Assembly (NCBI RefSeq): GCF_042242105.1
Contig: NC_092031.1
Span: forward strand, 20,092,162-20,156,161
Direction: 5' to 3'
Length of the DNA: 64,000 nt
Origin: Pempheris klunzingeri
Taxonomy: Eukaryota > Chordata > Actinopteri > Acropomatiformes > Pempheridae
A program made the translations under genes and the position numbers. Positions 47,001 through 59,900 of this stretch are shown piece by piece. The notes under the pieces are model-generated. The model made no database searches. It saw only the letters and a list, made by a program, of their open reading frames with translations, and was not told the DNA's origin. How positions within the stretch are numbered: position 1 is the stretch's first letter; each line of letters opens with the position of its first letter.

Positions 47001-50000
47001 CACGTTATGATTATGTGGGAATGCAGAATAAATAGGACATAAAAACCAGATGGTCCCAGATTTCCTATTCAACATAAACAGTCTGCTCTCTGCTTTGCAC
47101 ATGATCCTAACAGAGTAACAGCTGCCATCAAGGCAGAGAGACTGTTTATAAAGAGGTAAAATTCCTGCCATCCAGTTGAAGAGAGTGTGGATATTAACAA
47201 GTGTGTCTGAGTGAAATCCTTGACAGCCAGTCATTGGCTATTTTAACCACATAACGAGTAACAAGCACACTCCAAATATCTATCTGAGCAAATCATTTCA
47301 TCATGTCAATGTTAATTATATTTTTTCAGTCAACTGCAAAACTTATTTTAGGACATTAAATGTGGTTCCAGTGCACTCAGGCCTTATCTACATCCCCAGT
47401 TAAAGACACCAATAGTCTCAATAGATACACTAGTTCCTCTGGGGATTGGACTTAGATCTGGCTCTGAAGCAGTGTCTCCTTACCTCTGGGGAAGGCAGGT
47501 TGAGAAGATCCAGATCACTGAGGGGCTTAGTGAGCAGCTTGTCTCCCAGGATGGATCGCAGGTGTCGAGCCATTACCGTCTGCTGCTCCATGGAGCAGTG
47601 GTTCTCCAGGGACAGGATCAGAGGGTAGGGAGACGCCTAGCAGAGAGGCACAATGGTGCAAAGTCATGGGGAAAAGTTTTTTAAAATAGAATAGGAGAAG
47701 GAAATCTCCTTTGGATTAATTAAGAGAAACCATGTGTCTACACGTGTCCTAACTGTATTTCTCTGCATGAATGTAACCAAGGAAAAACACTGCATGTCTG
47801 TATTTTTGCAGCTGACAAGTAAAATAATTCTGTTTCACTGTTTTCTGATTCTGATTCTAGTAGTGCACTCACTTTAAACGCGTACTCATTGATTGTCTCA
47901 ACAACTTCAACAAAGGGCACTTTGGAGGTGAGTGTGTGTCCATGGTAGATGACCGGCTCTCCTTTATCTCCATCCCAACAGTCCAGCTCCACACAGCGGC
48001 AGCCATGATTCAGGGCTCTAAAGAAACATTCTCATTAGGAATCTCTATAAGGTGTAATTACAAGCTTTTAACTAATCTGTGCCCTTCGGCAGGCAGCATG
48101 ATCAACACCTGCCTCTCCTCCCTCGTCACAATGTCTGCCAGGACCTTTATGAGCCCAAGTGACAGACCCCCCTCCATGGCCTGACTTCCTCCCACACCCG
48201 ATTTCTTGCTACAGATGCTGCAGCTCTTCTGGCTCTAATATAGTTGTCTGCTGCCTGACACGAATAATCAGGAAACTACTAGTTGGACCTATAGTAGTGT
48301 AATCATTAGGAGACTAGTTTCCCATAATGTAGCAAAAAATGTGGTGACCACAGAGTGAGCATGGTTTTACTTTAGACAGATGTGACAATCAAGCTTATGT
48401 GATACAAGATAAAATCCAATTTCTTTTGGCTGCTGGTTCATTGGCTTTACCTAATCTGGTAATCTGTACAGCATAGTGGAGTACATTGACAGCTTCAAAA
48501 GTGTGTTTCTGTTCATTCTTACCGGATGTATGGCTCTGTGCTGCTGTCCCCAGTGAGCTGGTCCTTAGTGAGGTAGGTGTTGTGGGAGGAGGAGATGAAG
48601 TAGTGTGCCAGTGGGTGTTTCATGTCTTGGTAAACCCTAGCATGTTCCGGGTTAAACACACAGTTCTCCTTTGATAGCATGTACATGGTGAAACCATTGG
48701 GGGTCATGAACTGGTTCTTCTGGGCTGTACTGGGCAAAAGGTACAAATACGAGTCAAAAAAAGAAGGGAATTAATACACAGTAAGCAGACTGGTGCTGGT
48801 TATTTATCTCCTTTCCTTTTCTATTCATCTATCGATTTTTTTAAATCCTGAAGCGGCACTGAAGGCAAAAGGACAAAGCAAGAATTTCACAGAGTGGTGA
48901 AACTTGCTTTTATCTGTACATATGACCCGTTTGTCTCCCATTTGGGGCTGGACATGTAGAATCTAGTGGGTCAGAGCTGTTTTGCTGAACACACACCAGA
49001 TAAATGCTAGCACTTTGCAACATGTTGTTACTTAGCACCGTACCCCACTCATTAAGTTCATAGGTGAGTATCACGCTTTGGGCATGGATGAGTGAAGCAT
49101 CCTCCCCCTGGTCCTTGAAGAAATCCCTCAGGTCCACAGTGGAAAGGACACAGCCATTTGAGGAGTAGCGGATAAACACAGCATCCAGCTCCGGTCTCCG
49201 TAGCAACTCCCTGCAGAAAACCTCGATCTCCCCGTGGTCCAGACGACCATCGGCTGACTGGTCACATTTCTATCAGAGGCATAGAGTGGGACAGTCTCTT
49301 TATATGCTGGTGTCAACTGCCAGACCCCATGTTTTTAAGTCTGTGTGTGTGATCCGTTACCTGGAAGAGGCTGTGGGCATACTGGTCACTCAGGTCAATG
49401 TTGATCATCTGCAGCAGTGTCTGGACTTCATCATAGCTCATCTTATCATCGTGATTCTGATCAGCCCGACTCAGGTAAGCATGAATCCAGGTGACACACA
49501 AACATAGTCAAGGAAGCAGCAACAGCAGAAATTATACATTATTTGGTGGGATTATAGGACCAGTGACATTTCCTACACTCAAAAAAGTGGAAGATGACAA
49601 AAGTATGGGAGTCGGCCCATCCAGTCCACATGTGCTTTGTGGACTTGGAGAAGGCCTATGGCCGTGTCCCTCGGCAAATCCTGTGGGGGGTACTGCTGGA
49701 GTATGGGGGGGGGGGTTCATTGCTACGATTCTCAGCACAAAGTCAAACACGTTCTCAGTGAGTGTTGGACTGCCCCTTATCACCTGTTTGTGATATTCAT
49801 GAACAGGGTCTCAAGGCGCAGCCGGGGTGAGGAGAGCACCAGTTTGGAGACCTCAGAATTGCATCTCTGCTTTTTGCAGATGATGTGGTTCTGTTGGCTT
49901 CCTCAGACTGTGACCTTCAGCAGGCGCTGGGGTGGTTTGCAGCTGAGTGTGAAGTGGTCATGATGAAAGTCAGCACCTCTAAGTCTGAGGCCATGGCTCT

Positions 50001-53000
50001 CTGGGTTGGGAGCAAGTTGCTGCCCCAAGTGGGGGAGTTTAAGTATCTCGCTGTCTTGTTCATGAGTGAGTATAAAATGGAGAGATGGACTGGTGTGGCG
50101 TAAGCAGTAATGGTGGCGCTGTACCGGTCCATTGTCATGAAGAGGGAGCTGAGCTCTTGATTTACCAGTCGATCTACGTTCCAACCCTCACGTATGGTCA
50201 TGAGCTCTGGGTGATGAGCAGAAGAACGAGATCGCGGATACAAGCGGCCAAAATGTGTTTCCTCCGTAGGGTGTCTGGGCTCAGCCTTAGAGGGTGAGGA
50301 GCTCGGACATCCTGGAGGGGCTCGGAGTAGAGCTCCTTCACATTAAAAGGAGCCAGTTGAGGTGGTTCAGGCATCTGGTCAGGATGCCTCCTGGGTGCTT
50401 CCCTTTTGACGTTTACTGGATACGTCCCACTGGGAGGAGACCCTGTGGCAGACCCAGAACTCACTGGAGGGATTACATCTCTCATCTGGCCTGGGAACGC
50501 CTCAGGGTCCCCCAGGAGGAGCTGAAAAGCCTTGCCTCAGGAGAAGGACATCTGGAGTGCCCTGCTTGACCTGATGCCACTGCGTCCCGACCCTGGTTAG
50601 GCGGAAGATAACGGATGGATGGCTGGATAACAAAAGCATCATCATATGATTTCATGGGATGACAAAAACTATTATCTTGGTACTCTTATCTCCCCATATA
50701 CAGTGTTGGGAGTTCTACAATACCAAATGAACAACGATTAGGATATTGGTCAAGTTTCTCCTTCTGGGTCATGTTCTCTACTCTCTCCTGCAGGGTTCGG
50801 ATGCCGTGGGCCCAGTGCTGAGCCTCCTCCTGGCTCTGGCACAGGAGATCCAGGCTCTTGCGGGGCCCTTTGAAGACCACCGTCAAACACCGGCTCTCAG
50901 GTACAGAGCCAACCATCTGCCGCAACGTCTCTGACTGGCAACCTTCACGAACACACTCCACTTCCATTACAGAGACTGAGGGTAAAACAGAAAAACAGAA
51001 GGGAACAGAGAGAAAAGGTGGAGGAAGAGGAGGAGAAGAGAGAAAGAAAGCAAAGAGCAAGTATTTCCCAATTAATAATCCACCCTCTTATCAAGTGATA
51101 TTAACTCCTAGAGGAACTCATAAGCCCTTTGTTGTTTCAGAGGTTTTTTGCTTTTGATGGGAAACTGGGTAACTGAGGTATTGTTTAGTATCGATCCTTA
51201 ACCTCTGTTAGCACAATGAAAACATTAGGAGACCTTTGTTCCAAACACTATTAGTGTCTTCCCGGAGAGACTGTCTGAAAATGTTATCCCCATATTTAAA
51301 CAATTATCTCCCCCTGGCCTTCACCTTTAAGTGTGGCTGTTCAGAGCAGCTATAAATACTTCCTCCCTCTTACTTGGTCTGATAACACCTCATAGTATCT
51401 AGTTTGTTTCTAGAAGAACCCAACCTTACATTACTCTTCACTACAGAACATCTCCATGCTTAAATAAATGTATTATACAATCATGGCTGTCGTTTATCTA
51501 TCTTTTTGTGATTTTGACTTCTTTGCATTATTGGTTAATGGTACTCTGGGCATTAATAGTACTGGTATAATACAATATAAACTGTCATATATATATATCC
51601 TCTATATGCATGTAGATTCTAGCACCAAGGGCAGCTCACAACATTTCATACTATTATTCTATATTTAGACTCTGTGTAGTGTGTGTGTAAGGTGAGTCAC
51701 TAAAAGGTTGAATTTGTCAAAACAGATTTGTATTCACACACACACACACACACACGTCTGAGCAGTATACCAATAATATATTGCTATCTGTGTACTGTTT
51801 CTTATTTCTCTGTGTGTCAACAGGATATCATGGTTACAGGACACAAGGCTTAGCCAAGGACAACAACAGGCTCCGAGGCATGTTTGGTTTTCTGACTGCT
51901 TACTGTATTTTTGCAAGGCAGCGTGTGGGGAGACAGTGTCATCACATATTGATTCTAATTCTACTACATTTAGACACCAGCGACTTTAGTAGGGAGGTGA
52001 GCTGTCTGTGCCCGGGACACCAACACGTACACCAATCAAGTGCACACATTTCCACAAGTGTCTCCCAAATAAACTGATCTGTTTGCCTGTTATTTTCAAC
52101 CTGTTTGTTCATCCAGCACACCACGGGCACTCAGTTCCATATGACTGCGTCCACTTGGCACTTAAACAGTCACATCACACAGTGTAAAGGATTTAAATGA
52201 ACCTAATTAAACATCACATCATCAGCTGCTGTTTGCTGATCCCTGTTTGCCTGCGTTTTCATTAGAAACTGCACAGTGCTTGTTTCAGATGGAAGGTCTG
52301 TGTACTGTGTGCACAGCAGACAGACAGACAGCAGACAGAGGGGGATTTTGCTAAAAAATATATCAAACACTGCTCCTAAAGTTGACACTCACAGAGTGTA
52401 GGTACACGTCACATTATACACAAGGAGGAAGACATACTCAGATTCTTCACATACGTTTAAGTTCCAATACCACAGTACGAACACACAACAAAAAATACAG
52501 AACCACCTAACTAAAAACGTACTATTAAAAACCAACACAAGCTTTTAATGCAGTTGTTTGTTCTTCTTTTAGAAAAAAATATACTGTCCATTTCAAAGTG
52601 ATATGATAGTGGTGTTGTGCTCAGTACTCTGCGTTACACAGTGGCACCAAAATATGTTGGGGTTTGCACCATTTCTGGGGTAATTTGGCTATCGGAACTA
52701 ATTCTAATTATTAATTAACTAATACAATTAATTGGGCCCAGTGGATTCAACATAATGTTCCACATCAGTGGCAGCCATCTTGCTTGTTTACTAAAATGTC
52801 GTATCGTATCGTATCGTATCGTATCGTATCGTATCGTATCGTATCGTATCGTATCGTATCGTATCGTATCGTATCGTATCGTATCGTATCGTATCAAACC
52901 TGCCCCATATTAGATAAATGGTTGTTGTTGGGCTGACCTGCATTCCATGCATGTCAAATCATTTAAGCTGTCTTTAGTTATCGTTGCTTAGAAGGAGCAG

Positions 53001-53910
53001 AACAATCACAAATTAGGCAGCAAAGAATCAAGCTCCTTGTGGTAAAGATGCAAATACAACATTATCTACCCTCTGAAGGTCTCAAGTCTTACCAGTACAG
53101 CAGAACTTCATTTAGCATTTCTATTGCTAGACCACCATTAATATGGCAAGTGAGATTATTAGGTAAATTTGTTTTTTTTTCTTTAGAAATACACCTACTC
53201 ACCTCTTCAAGTGCCTAAAAATCTTTGAAATAGACTATATCTGAAGGAAATCTGTATTTATTTATGTATTTTTACTATGCATCTATACTTACTATATTTA
53301 TATCAGTACATAGTACTTAAACGTCTATGTCTACCTTTGGCCAGCTTTGTTGCTGTTTTAAGCTGTATGTCTGTGTCTGTGGAAGTGCACGAGAGGATCG
53401 ACAAAAACAATAATAATTCTACTGTTAATAGCTTGTATTTATATAGTGCCTTTCATGAACTATGCATTGTACAAACCAACACAGTGCAATTTCATACATG
53501 TGTTCACATACTTGGCCAGTAGAGCTCAGTCTGATTCCTCAAATTGTGAAATCGCATCCACACTATGGCCTTAACCTACAATTAGATGCATTAAACCTTA
53601 GTTATGATGCACTGCACTAGACCACCCAGGCACGATATTGCAAACACATTTGATCTAAAACTGGTGGGATAAATTACTGGGTGTGGCTCCCAGTTTGGAT
53701 GTATCCATATGTCAAGTCCAGTTAAATCTACTTAGGACTTTCTGGAAGCCGGTATGGGTCAAAGAGGAGTACAGACGTTAAAAATAAGACACGAAGAAGC
53801 ACATCAAAATTCAGCTTTAGCTTGTCAGTGTGCAATGTTAGAAGTTAGATGTTGTCTGAGAGGGAACACATACTGTTTCTGTATCTATGAAAGCAAGAGA
53901 TGAATGGCAC

Positions 53911-53970
<60 letters not shown>

Positions 53971-56900
53971 CTACTGGTGGTTAGAGGAAATGTCCTGTAA
54001 CTTACCAAACACACACTGAGCCACATCACAAGAAAATCTAGGTTTGTGGCAATTAAAGGCCTTGTACTGTACTTGCAAGGCTAACCTAGTGGTTGAGCTG
54101 TATGGTAACTATATAGGCCCAAACCACAGGCTCCAGGTCGACTCCCACCAGACATATTATGTCCTATAATCTCAATGTTTGAACTAAAGCTGGATCGGCT
54201 GCCGTCTTACACTCAAAATAGACGAGCTCTATAATCATGTGTGACCCTCAGATAGTAGAGAAGAGGGATAGTAGCTATGTGAGTGAGTCCATGTCTGTGC
54301 AGGACATAAGTAGCATTTAAAGTTAGCAAAAATAGGTACTGTATATCCATGTTTCACCATACACGCCCAGTCAGAGCACCGAGCTCTTCTGGGACAGTCA
54401 CTATGGCTATGAAAAGCCCTGCTTCTTACCAATTATCACACAGAGATGGCTCCTCACCTCTGGGTGGGGACCCTTAAAGGCTGATTTCAAAGGGTTTATA
54501 AAACTAGGTTTACAGTGCTTAATGCATGTGGTAGAGTTCTTCATGGATCCACTAAATTCCAAGTAACCAAGACCTGACCTGGGTCCCGCTTTCAGTCAAT
54601 CTCCCCTCAGAGTTTATGTCACTTGTGCAAACAGAAAGCGATGGGAAAAAGAGAGCCTGGGAGAGAAGTCCAGACCCTCCTTACTACCTCACGTCCACAC
54701 TCCTGGCAAATCACTTCATGAAGTGGCTGTGATTGTTGGAGTTGTCACATGAACAATAAGCCCCGCTCCAAGATCCCATTTGAATCAATAATCTGTAACC
54801 TACTCTAAAAATCACTTTTACAAGCACTTGGATTGGTTTAGAAATTTCAGAATTGAAATTCTATTATGCTTAATTATATTATATAGAATGGGTGGCAACA
54901 AGTAGTTTTTAGTACAGCTGGTAGTAAATACAGGTTTTAGTGTAACACTGTTAAAGCAAGTATGACTTAAACAATAAATCAACCTCATGCAAGCACAAAA
55001 CAAGCAATGCAACCCAAAGGACCACAAGCAACACAAGCAGTCACATGTCATTACTGTTCAGCTACAAACTGTGACAATTCTCAAACAATGAGCCGGTCAG
55101 TCTATACCTGTTCAGCAAGCAAGGCACAATCTGGCACTTCTTTTTGGCCTCAATCAAACATGTAATCTACGGCAACATGACAAATTTGCTTGGTTTTAAT
55201 GACCAAACATGCTGTCACGTGCTGTCATTACAACAAAGCAATTTAACTTTTCAAAAGTATTCCTTCAAATTAGTATTCACATTAGGGTTCACAACGGACA
55301 CACAAAGAAGCAGAATCAGATCTTCACATCTACACAAGTCAGAGATTCAGGTGTGCTATGTAACAGCTAATGTAGCCTGGATCCTGGGCTACAGAGGTCT
55401 GGTCAGCTCTCACATCCCCACATTTCCTTTATTTTCAAACTTGTGGTTTTTAACCTTCAGACACTGACTCGAGTGAGATCATTGAGAACTCTGCAGAGCT
55501 CCTGCTGGAGACACTAAAAGCTTTCTAGTTCTTCTTTAATGTATGCAGTGGTACTCCCCAAAACCTGGAATCATTTCGATTCATAAAATGAGTGGAGTTA
55601 CCCTTTAAATGCTTAAATACACAAGGTCTGTAAACCTTCTAACTTCTGAATCGTCCTCATCTCTCGGTGTATGGTTGTCATGACGATGTCCGCTCGGCCA
55701 AAAATGTCTTCTGCCTTATACCCTGGATGTTGTCCTGTCAGTTTGTGGCTCCACTGACTGCCATGTCATTCCTGTGCTTTAATACATTGATTCTGATTAA
55801 TAGAAAAGAGCACACACACTTACAGGATTGCTGCTCCTTGGCCCGGCTGGAGGTTTTATGGGACTGACACCAGATGGTGACACCATCTTCCAGCAGCTTC
55901 AGAGTTCGTTGCCTCTGCCAGCGAGGTGAGCGGACCTTCACACGTGATAAACGAATTCATTAAATCTCATTCATTTTGTTACTACTCCCTGCTACTACTA
56001 ACAGTTGACAACTATTAGAGGTTCATAATAAGCGATCCCTTTACCTTTACCATACTGGAGCCCTGCAGCATCTGCTTCACATCGTCATCGTCCTGCACTC
56101 CTACAAGGCAAAAAGACAAAAAGATTGTAAAAGACAGACAGCTGATATTATGGAAACTGTACTGGATTGTGAACATGACGGCAGCATGGTCTGAACCATG
56201 AAGGTGGGGTGAGGAGAGAAAAGGGAGGATGAAAAGAGATAAAAAGAGCAGTCAGAATTAGAAGTTGGTATATATATATGTATATATATATACATCTGTT
56301 GAACCACAGCGAGGTCATATGGGAGCTCTGTAATTCTGACATTTTGGTCCTGAACCAGCATTTGGGTGTGGCTAGAAATTACAAGACAGGGATGGAGACA
56401 CAGAGAAAGACAGAAGAACTTGATATCACGGAAGAAGAAAAGGTGGAGAGAAGATGACAGGCAGACAAAGATCATATGGTGATGAGATGGGACAGGGATG
56501 ACTGGAGAGGAAATTCCAATTAGCTGAGTGCTTTTGACCGGTTATGAAAGCCATATCTTGTGATACCTTTTACAATGATGACAAATGGGAAGAAGTGTCT
56601 TTCAGCCGAATGTGCCTGTATTTCAGCCAGAAGAGAATTTGTAATACACATATTTGTTCAGACAATGGAAAGGAAGAAGTGCTGGATCTCTGTGGTGGTC
56701 ACATACAGGTGCTCTTTGGATACTTCAGGTGTCCTGTGGGCTCACTGTATGGGTGCAATATGGTCTCAGTCAAGAATGTAACATGTAAGTCTCCCTCAAA
56801 AAGGCTCACTCCAAGGCACACTGAAAAGTTTGTGCCAAATTAAAATGCTTTTATTTCACATAGCAATATGTTCTTAAAACGACCAGTGTCACAAATGAAC

Positions 56901-59900
56901 CCATTTGTTCATTTGCAAGCAGTGAGTGAAGCAGTGGGTTAATTAAGGCTAACATGTTCTTCATGGAGCAGCCAGGTGTCAGCCAGACACAATAAATCAA
57001 TATGGTGGACTGATATCAGATCAGAGTTATCTGGTAAATACAGTCCTGTCACAACACCCTGAACTCTACGGTGAGTATAAGTGTTTCCTTTGACCCACAG
57101 TTTGACCCTGGCAAAGCTCCATATTGTTTCATCAAATCCCTGGTTGCCCACAGAGTTGGGTCCTAAACAAGTACACCTCCATTACACTCAAATATATGAG
57201 TATATTGGGTATATATATATAGTGTATTTGGACTTGTGTGAGTAAATATGACCACATTGTAGAGACAGCGTGCAGACAGCAGTGGTTGCTGCAGTCACTC
57301 TTTGGTTCCGAGCAGCAGTCTGTATTATTAGTCAAAGCACGGCCTGATCACACCAGCCGATGGACACTGTTCTACAGTGGCAGCTTTCTGTCACTCCATA
57401 GAGGTCATGCTTTTTCAAACTGACACTCAGTTTGGCTTTCTTCCTCTTCGCACACACACACACACACACACATATAACCACACTCCCACCCCCACTGCTG
57501 CAGCGCTGCTGTCCTCATTTACAGTAGTTCACTGCTGTATACAGAGGAGTGTGTGTGTGTGTGTGTTTTTTCCCAGTGGTGGTGACAAACCACAGTGAGA
57601 CTGTTTTAGCTGAGCCTTGCTTACTCGGCGTAGGGCTCAGCAGTGTCTGTGAAGGAGAACCCACTTTGGAACCCATCTTAAGGCTCTCCTCACAGGAAGC
57701 TTGAGATAACTTACATTCCACATACTATTATCACTACAGTTGCTGAACAGTCATTATTTTGGCAGACAAAGGAAACCAACTCGTAGCAGATCTGCAGTCA
57801 CAGGTCAGGACATCGTATCCACTGGTTGTCACTTGACAGAGCATTTCTAACAATAACACTGACATGTTGAAGCTGTACTTATTTTATTTTCAGCCAGTTT
57901 GGGCAGTAGAACTAGCAGCAGTAGTTGGTGTCTGTGGGCTCCCATCAGGCAATGGGCATGTCATCATGTGATTTAATCTTAATATGCAACACCCATCAAG
58001 AAACCAAAGAAGTGTAGTCCCAAAAATGTTGAACTATTCCTTTAATGTAATTCATTCAAGACAATGTCTCCCTACTCTTATCACTTGTTCGAGATAAAAA
58101 CGGTTGAGTAGTCATACTGATTCATGGGTCAGATACTATTGATCATGTGCTGCCAGTGAAGAAATAAGCCCAAAGATCAGCCACCATCTGGATGTGGATC
58201 TATTCAGATAGACAAAGAGCATTGTGGGTTATAGTTTCACTGGTTCACAAAGACGGTCCTTGCAAAGTGTGGATGTTAAGTTTCTGTCATATCTGCAGTA
58301 GGGCTGCACCTCATCAGTTCACTATTGATTAAGCTGTCAGGGTTTTTTCTGTTTAATTCGATATACATATATATAAGTTCATCATGTGTTCTATAAAACA
58401 GTGCTCTTTACAGCAAACTACGGAGAATATTTCCATGGCTTCTGATCTCATTAGTGAGGGAAAATGATCGCAGTAAACAAAATATGTTTATATGACTCGT
58501 CCATCCATCCATCCATCCATCCCCATCATCCTAATCCAATAGTTTTTCTGTATTTGTATAATTTTCTACATTATAGATTAATAACACATCAAAACTATGA
58601 ATGGAATGGAATTATGTAGTGAACAAACAAGTGTTGACCAAACCAGAATGTGTTTTATAGTTCAGATTCTTTAAACTAGCCTCCTTTTGCTTTGATGACA
58701 GCTTTACACTCTCTGCATTCTCTCAGTCAGCTTCATGAGCTCGTCGCCTGGATGCTTTTCCAACAGAGCTCCCAAAGGTGCTGAGCACTTGTTGGCTGCT
58801 TTTCCTTCACTCTGCAGTCCAACTCGTCCCAAACCATCTCAGCTGGGTTCATGTCAGGTGACTGTGGAGGTCAGGTCATGTGACGCAGCCTCCATCACTC
58901 TCCTTCCTGGTCAAACAGCCCTCACACGGCCCGGAGGAGTGTTTGGGCTCATTGTCCTGCTGGAAAACAAATGATGGTCCCACTAAGCTCAAACCACATG
59001 GGATGGCATGTGGCTGCAGAATGCTGGTTAAGTGTGCCAGGATCAGCAGCAAAGCCCCCCCACACCATCACACCTCCTCCTCCCGGCTTCACGGTGGGAA
59101 CCACACACGTAGAAACATCCACTCAGCTTTTCTGCATCTCACAAAGACATGGGGGGGGTGGAACCACAAATCAGACCAGAGTCCAGATTTCCACTGGTCT
59201 AATGTCCATTCTTTGTGTCTCTTGGCCCGAGCAGTTCTCTTCTTCTTCTTCTTCTTCCTCAGCAGTGGTTTCTTTGCAGCAGCTCCACCATGAAGGCCTG
59301 ATCCACTCAGCCTCCTCTGAACAGCTGATGCTGAGATGTGTCTGCTACTTGAGCTCTGAAGCATTTCTGTGGCTCTAATCTGAGGTTCTGTTCACTTGTG
59401 GTCTCTGAGGCTGGTAGCTCTGATGAACTTGTCCTCTGCAGCAGAGCTAACTCTTGGTCTTCCTTTCCTGGGGGGTCCTCATGAGAGGAAGTTCTTGAAC
59501 TGATCCAGACTGACTGACCTTCATGTCTTTAAGTAGTGATGGACTGTTTCTCTTTACTCAGCTCAGTGGTTCATAATCTGAATCCAAACAGTAGTTGAAC
59601 AGGACTGTTCTCTGTATAGAACTGTGTACCAACCCGACCTCTGCACAACACTACTGAGGGTCTCAGACACGTTAAGGAGGCAAGAAACTCCATAAAGGAA
59701 CTCTTCGTGTTAATTGAAAAGCATCCAGGCGACGAGCTCATGAAGCTGACTGAGAGAATGCAGAGTGTAAAGCTGTCATCAAAGCAAAAGGAGGCTAGTT
59801 TAAAGAATCTGAACTATAAAACAGATTCTGGTTTGTTAACACTTTTTGTTTGATACATGTTTCTATATGTGTTCCTTCATAGTTTAGATGTCTTCAATAT

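Larger units (their letters stand above)
50976..55823 (-). other. plcd3: plcd3 intron 3
   Basis: A 4.85-kb intron with an ATCGT pentanucleotide array (52796-52896), CA tracts (51736-51755, 53908-53968) and a probable teleost repeat start near 53430 (GCTTGTATTTATATAGTGCC). No further exons seen. Confidence 0.75.

Noticed and set aside
50686..50746. Extension of plcd3 exon 4 past LDQ into [12 protein letters not shown]
   Set aside because: These residues match no PLC; the AT-AC junction restores LDHWIH instead.
58880..59378. Plus-strand frames of about 135 codons
   Set aside because: They are the reverse strand of the decayed Tc1 transposase.
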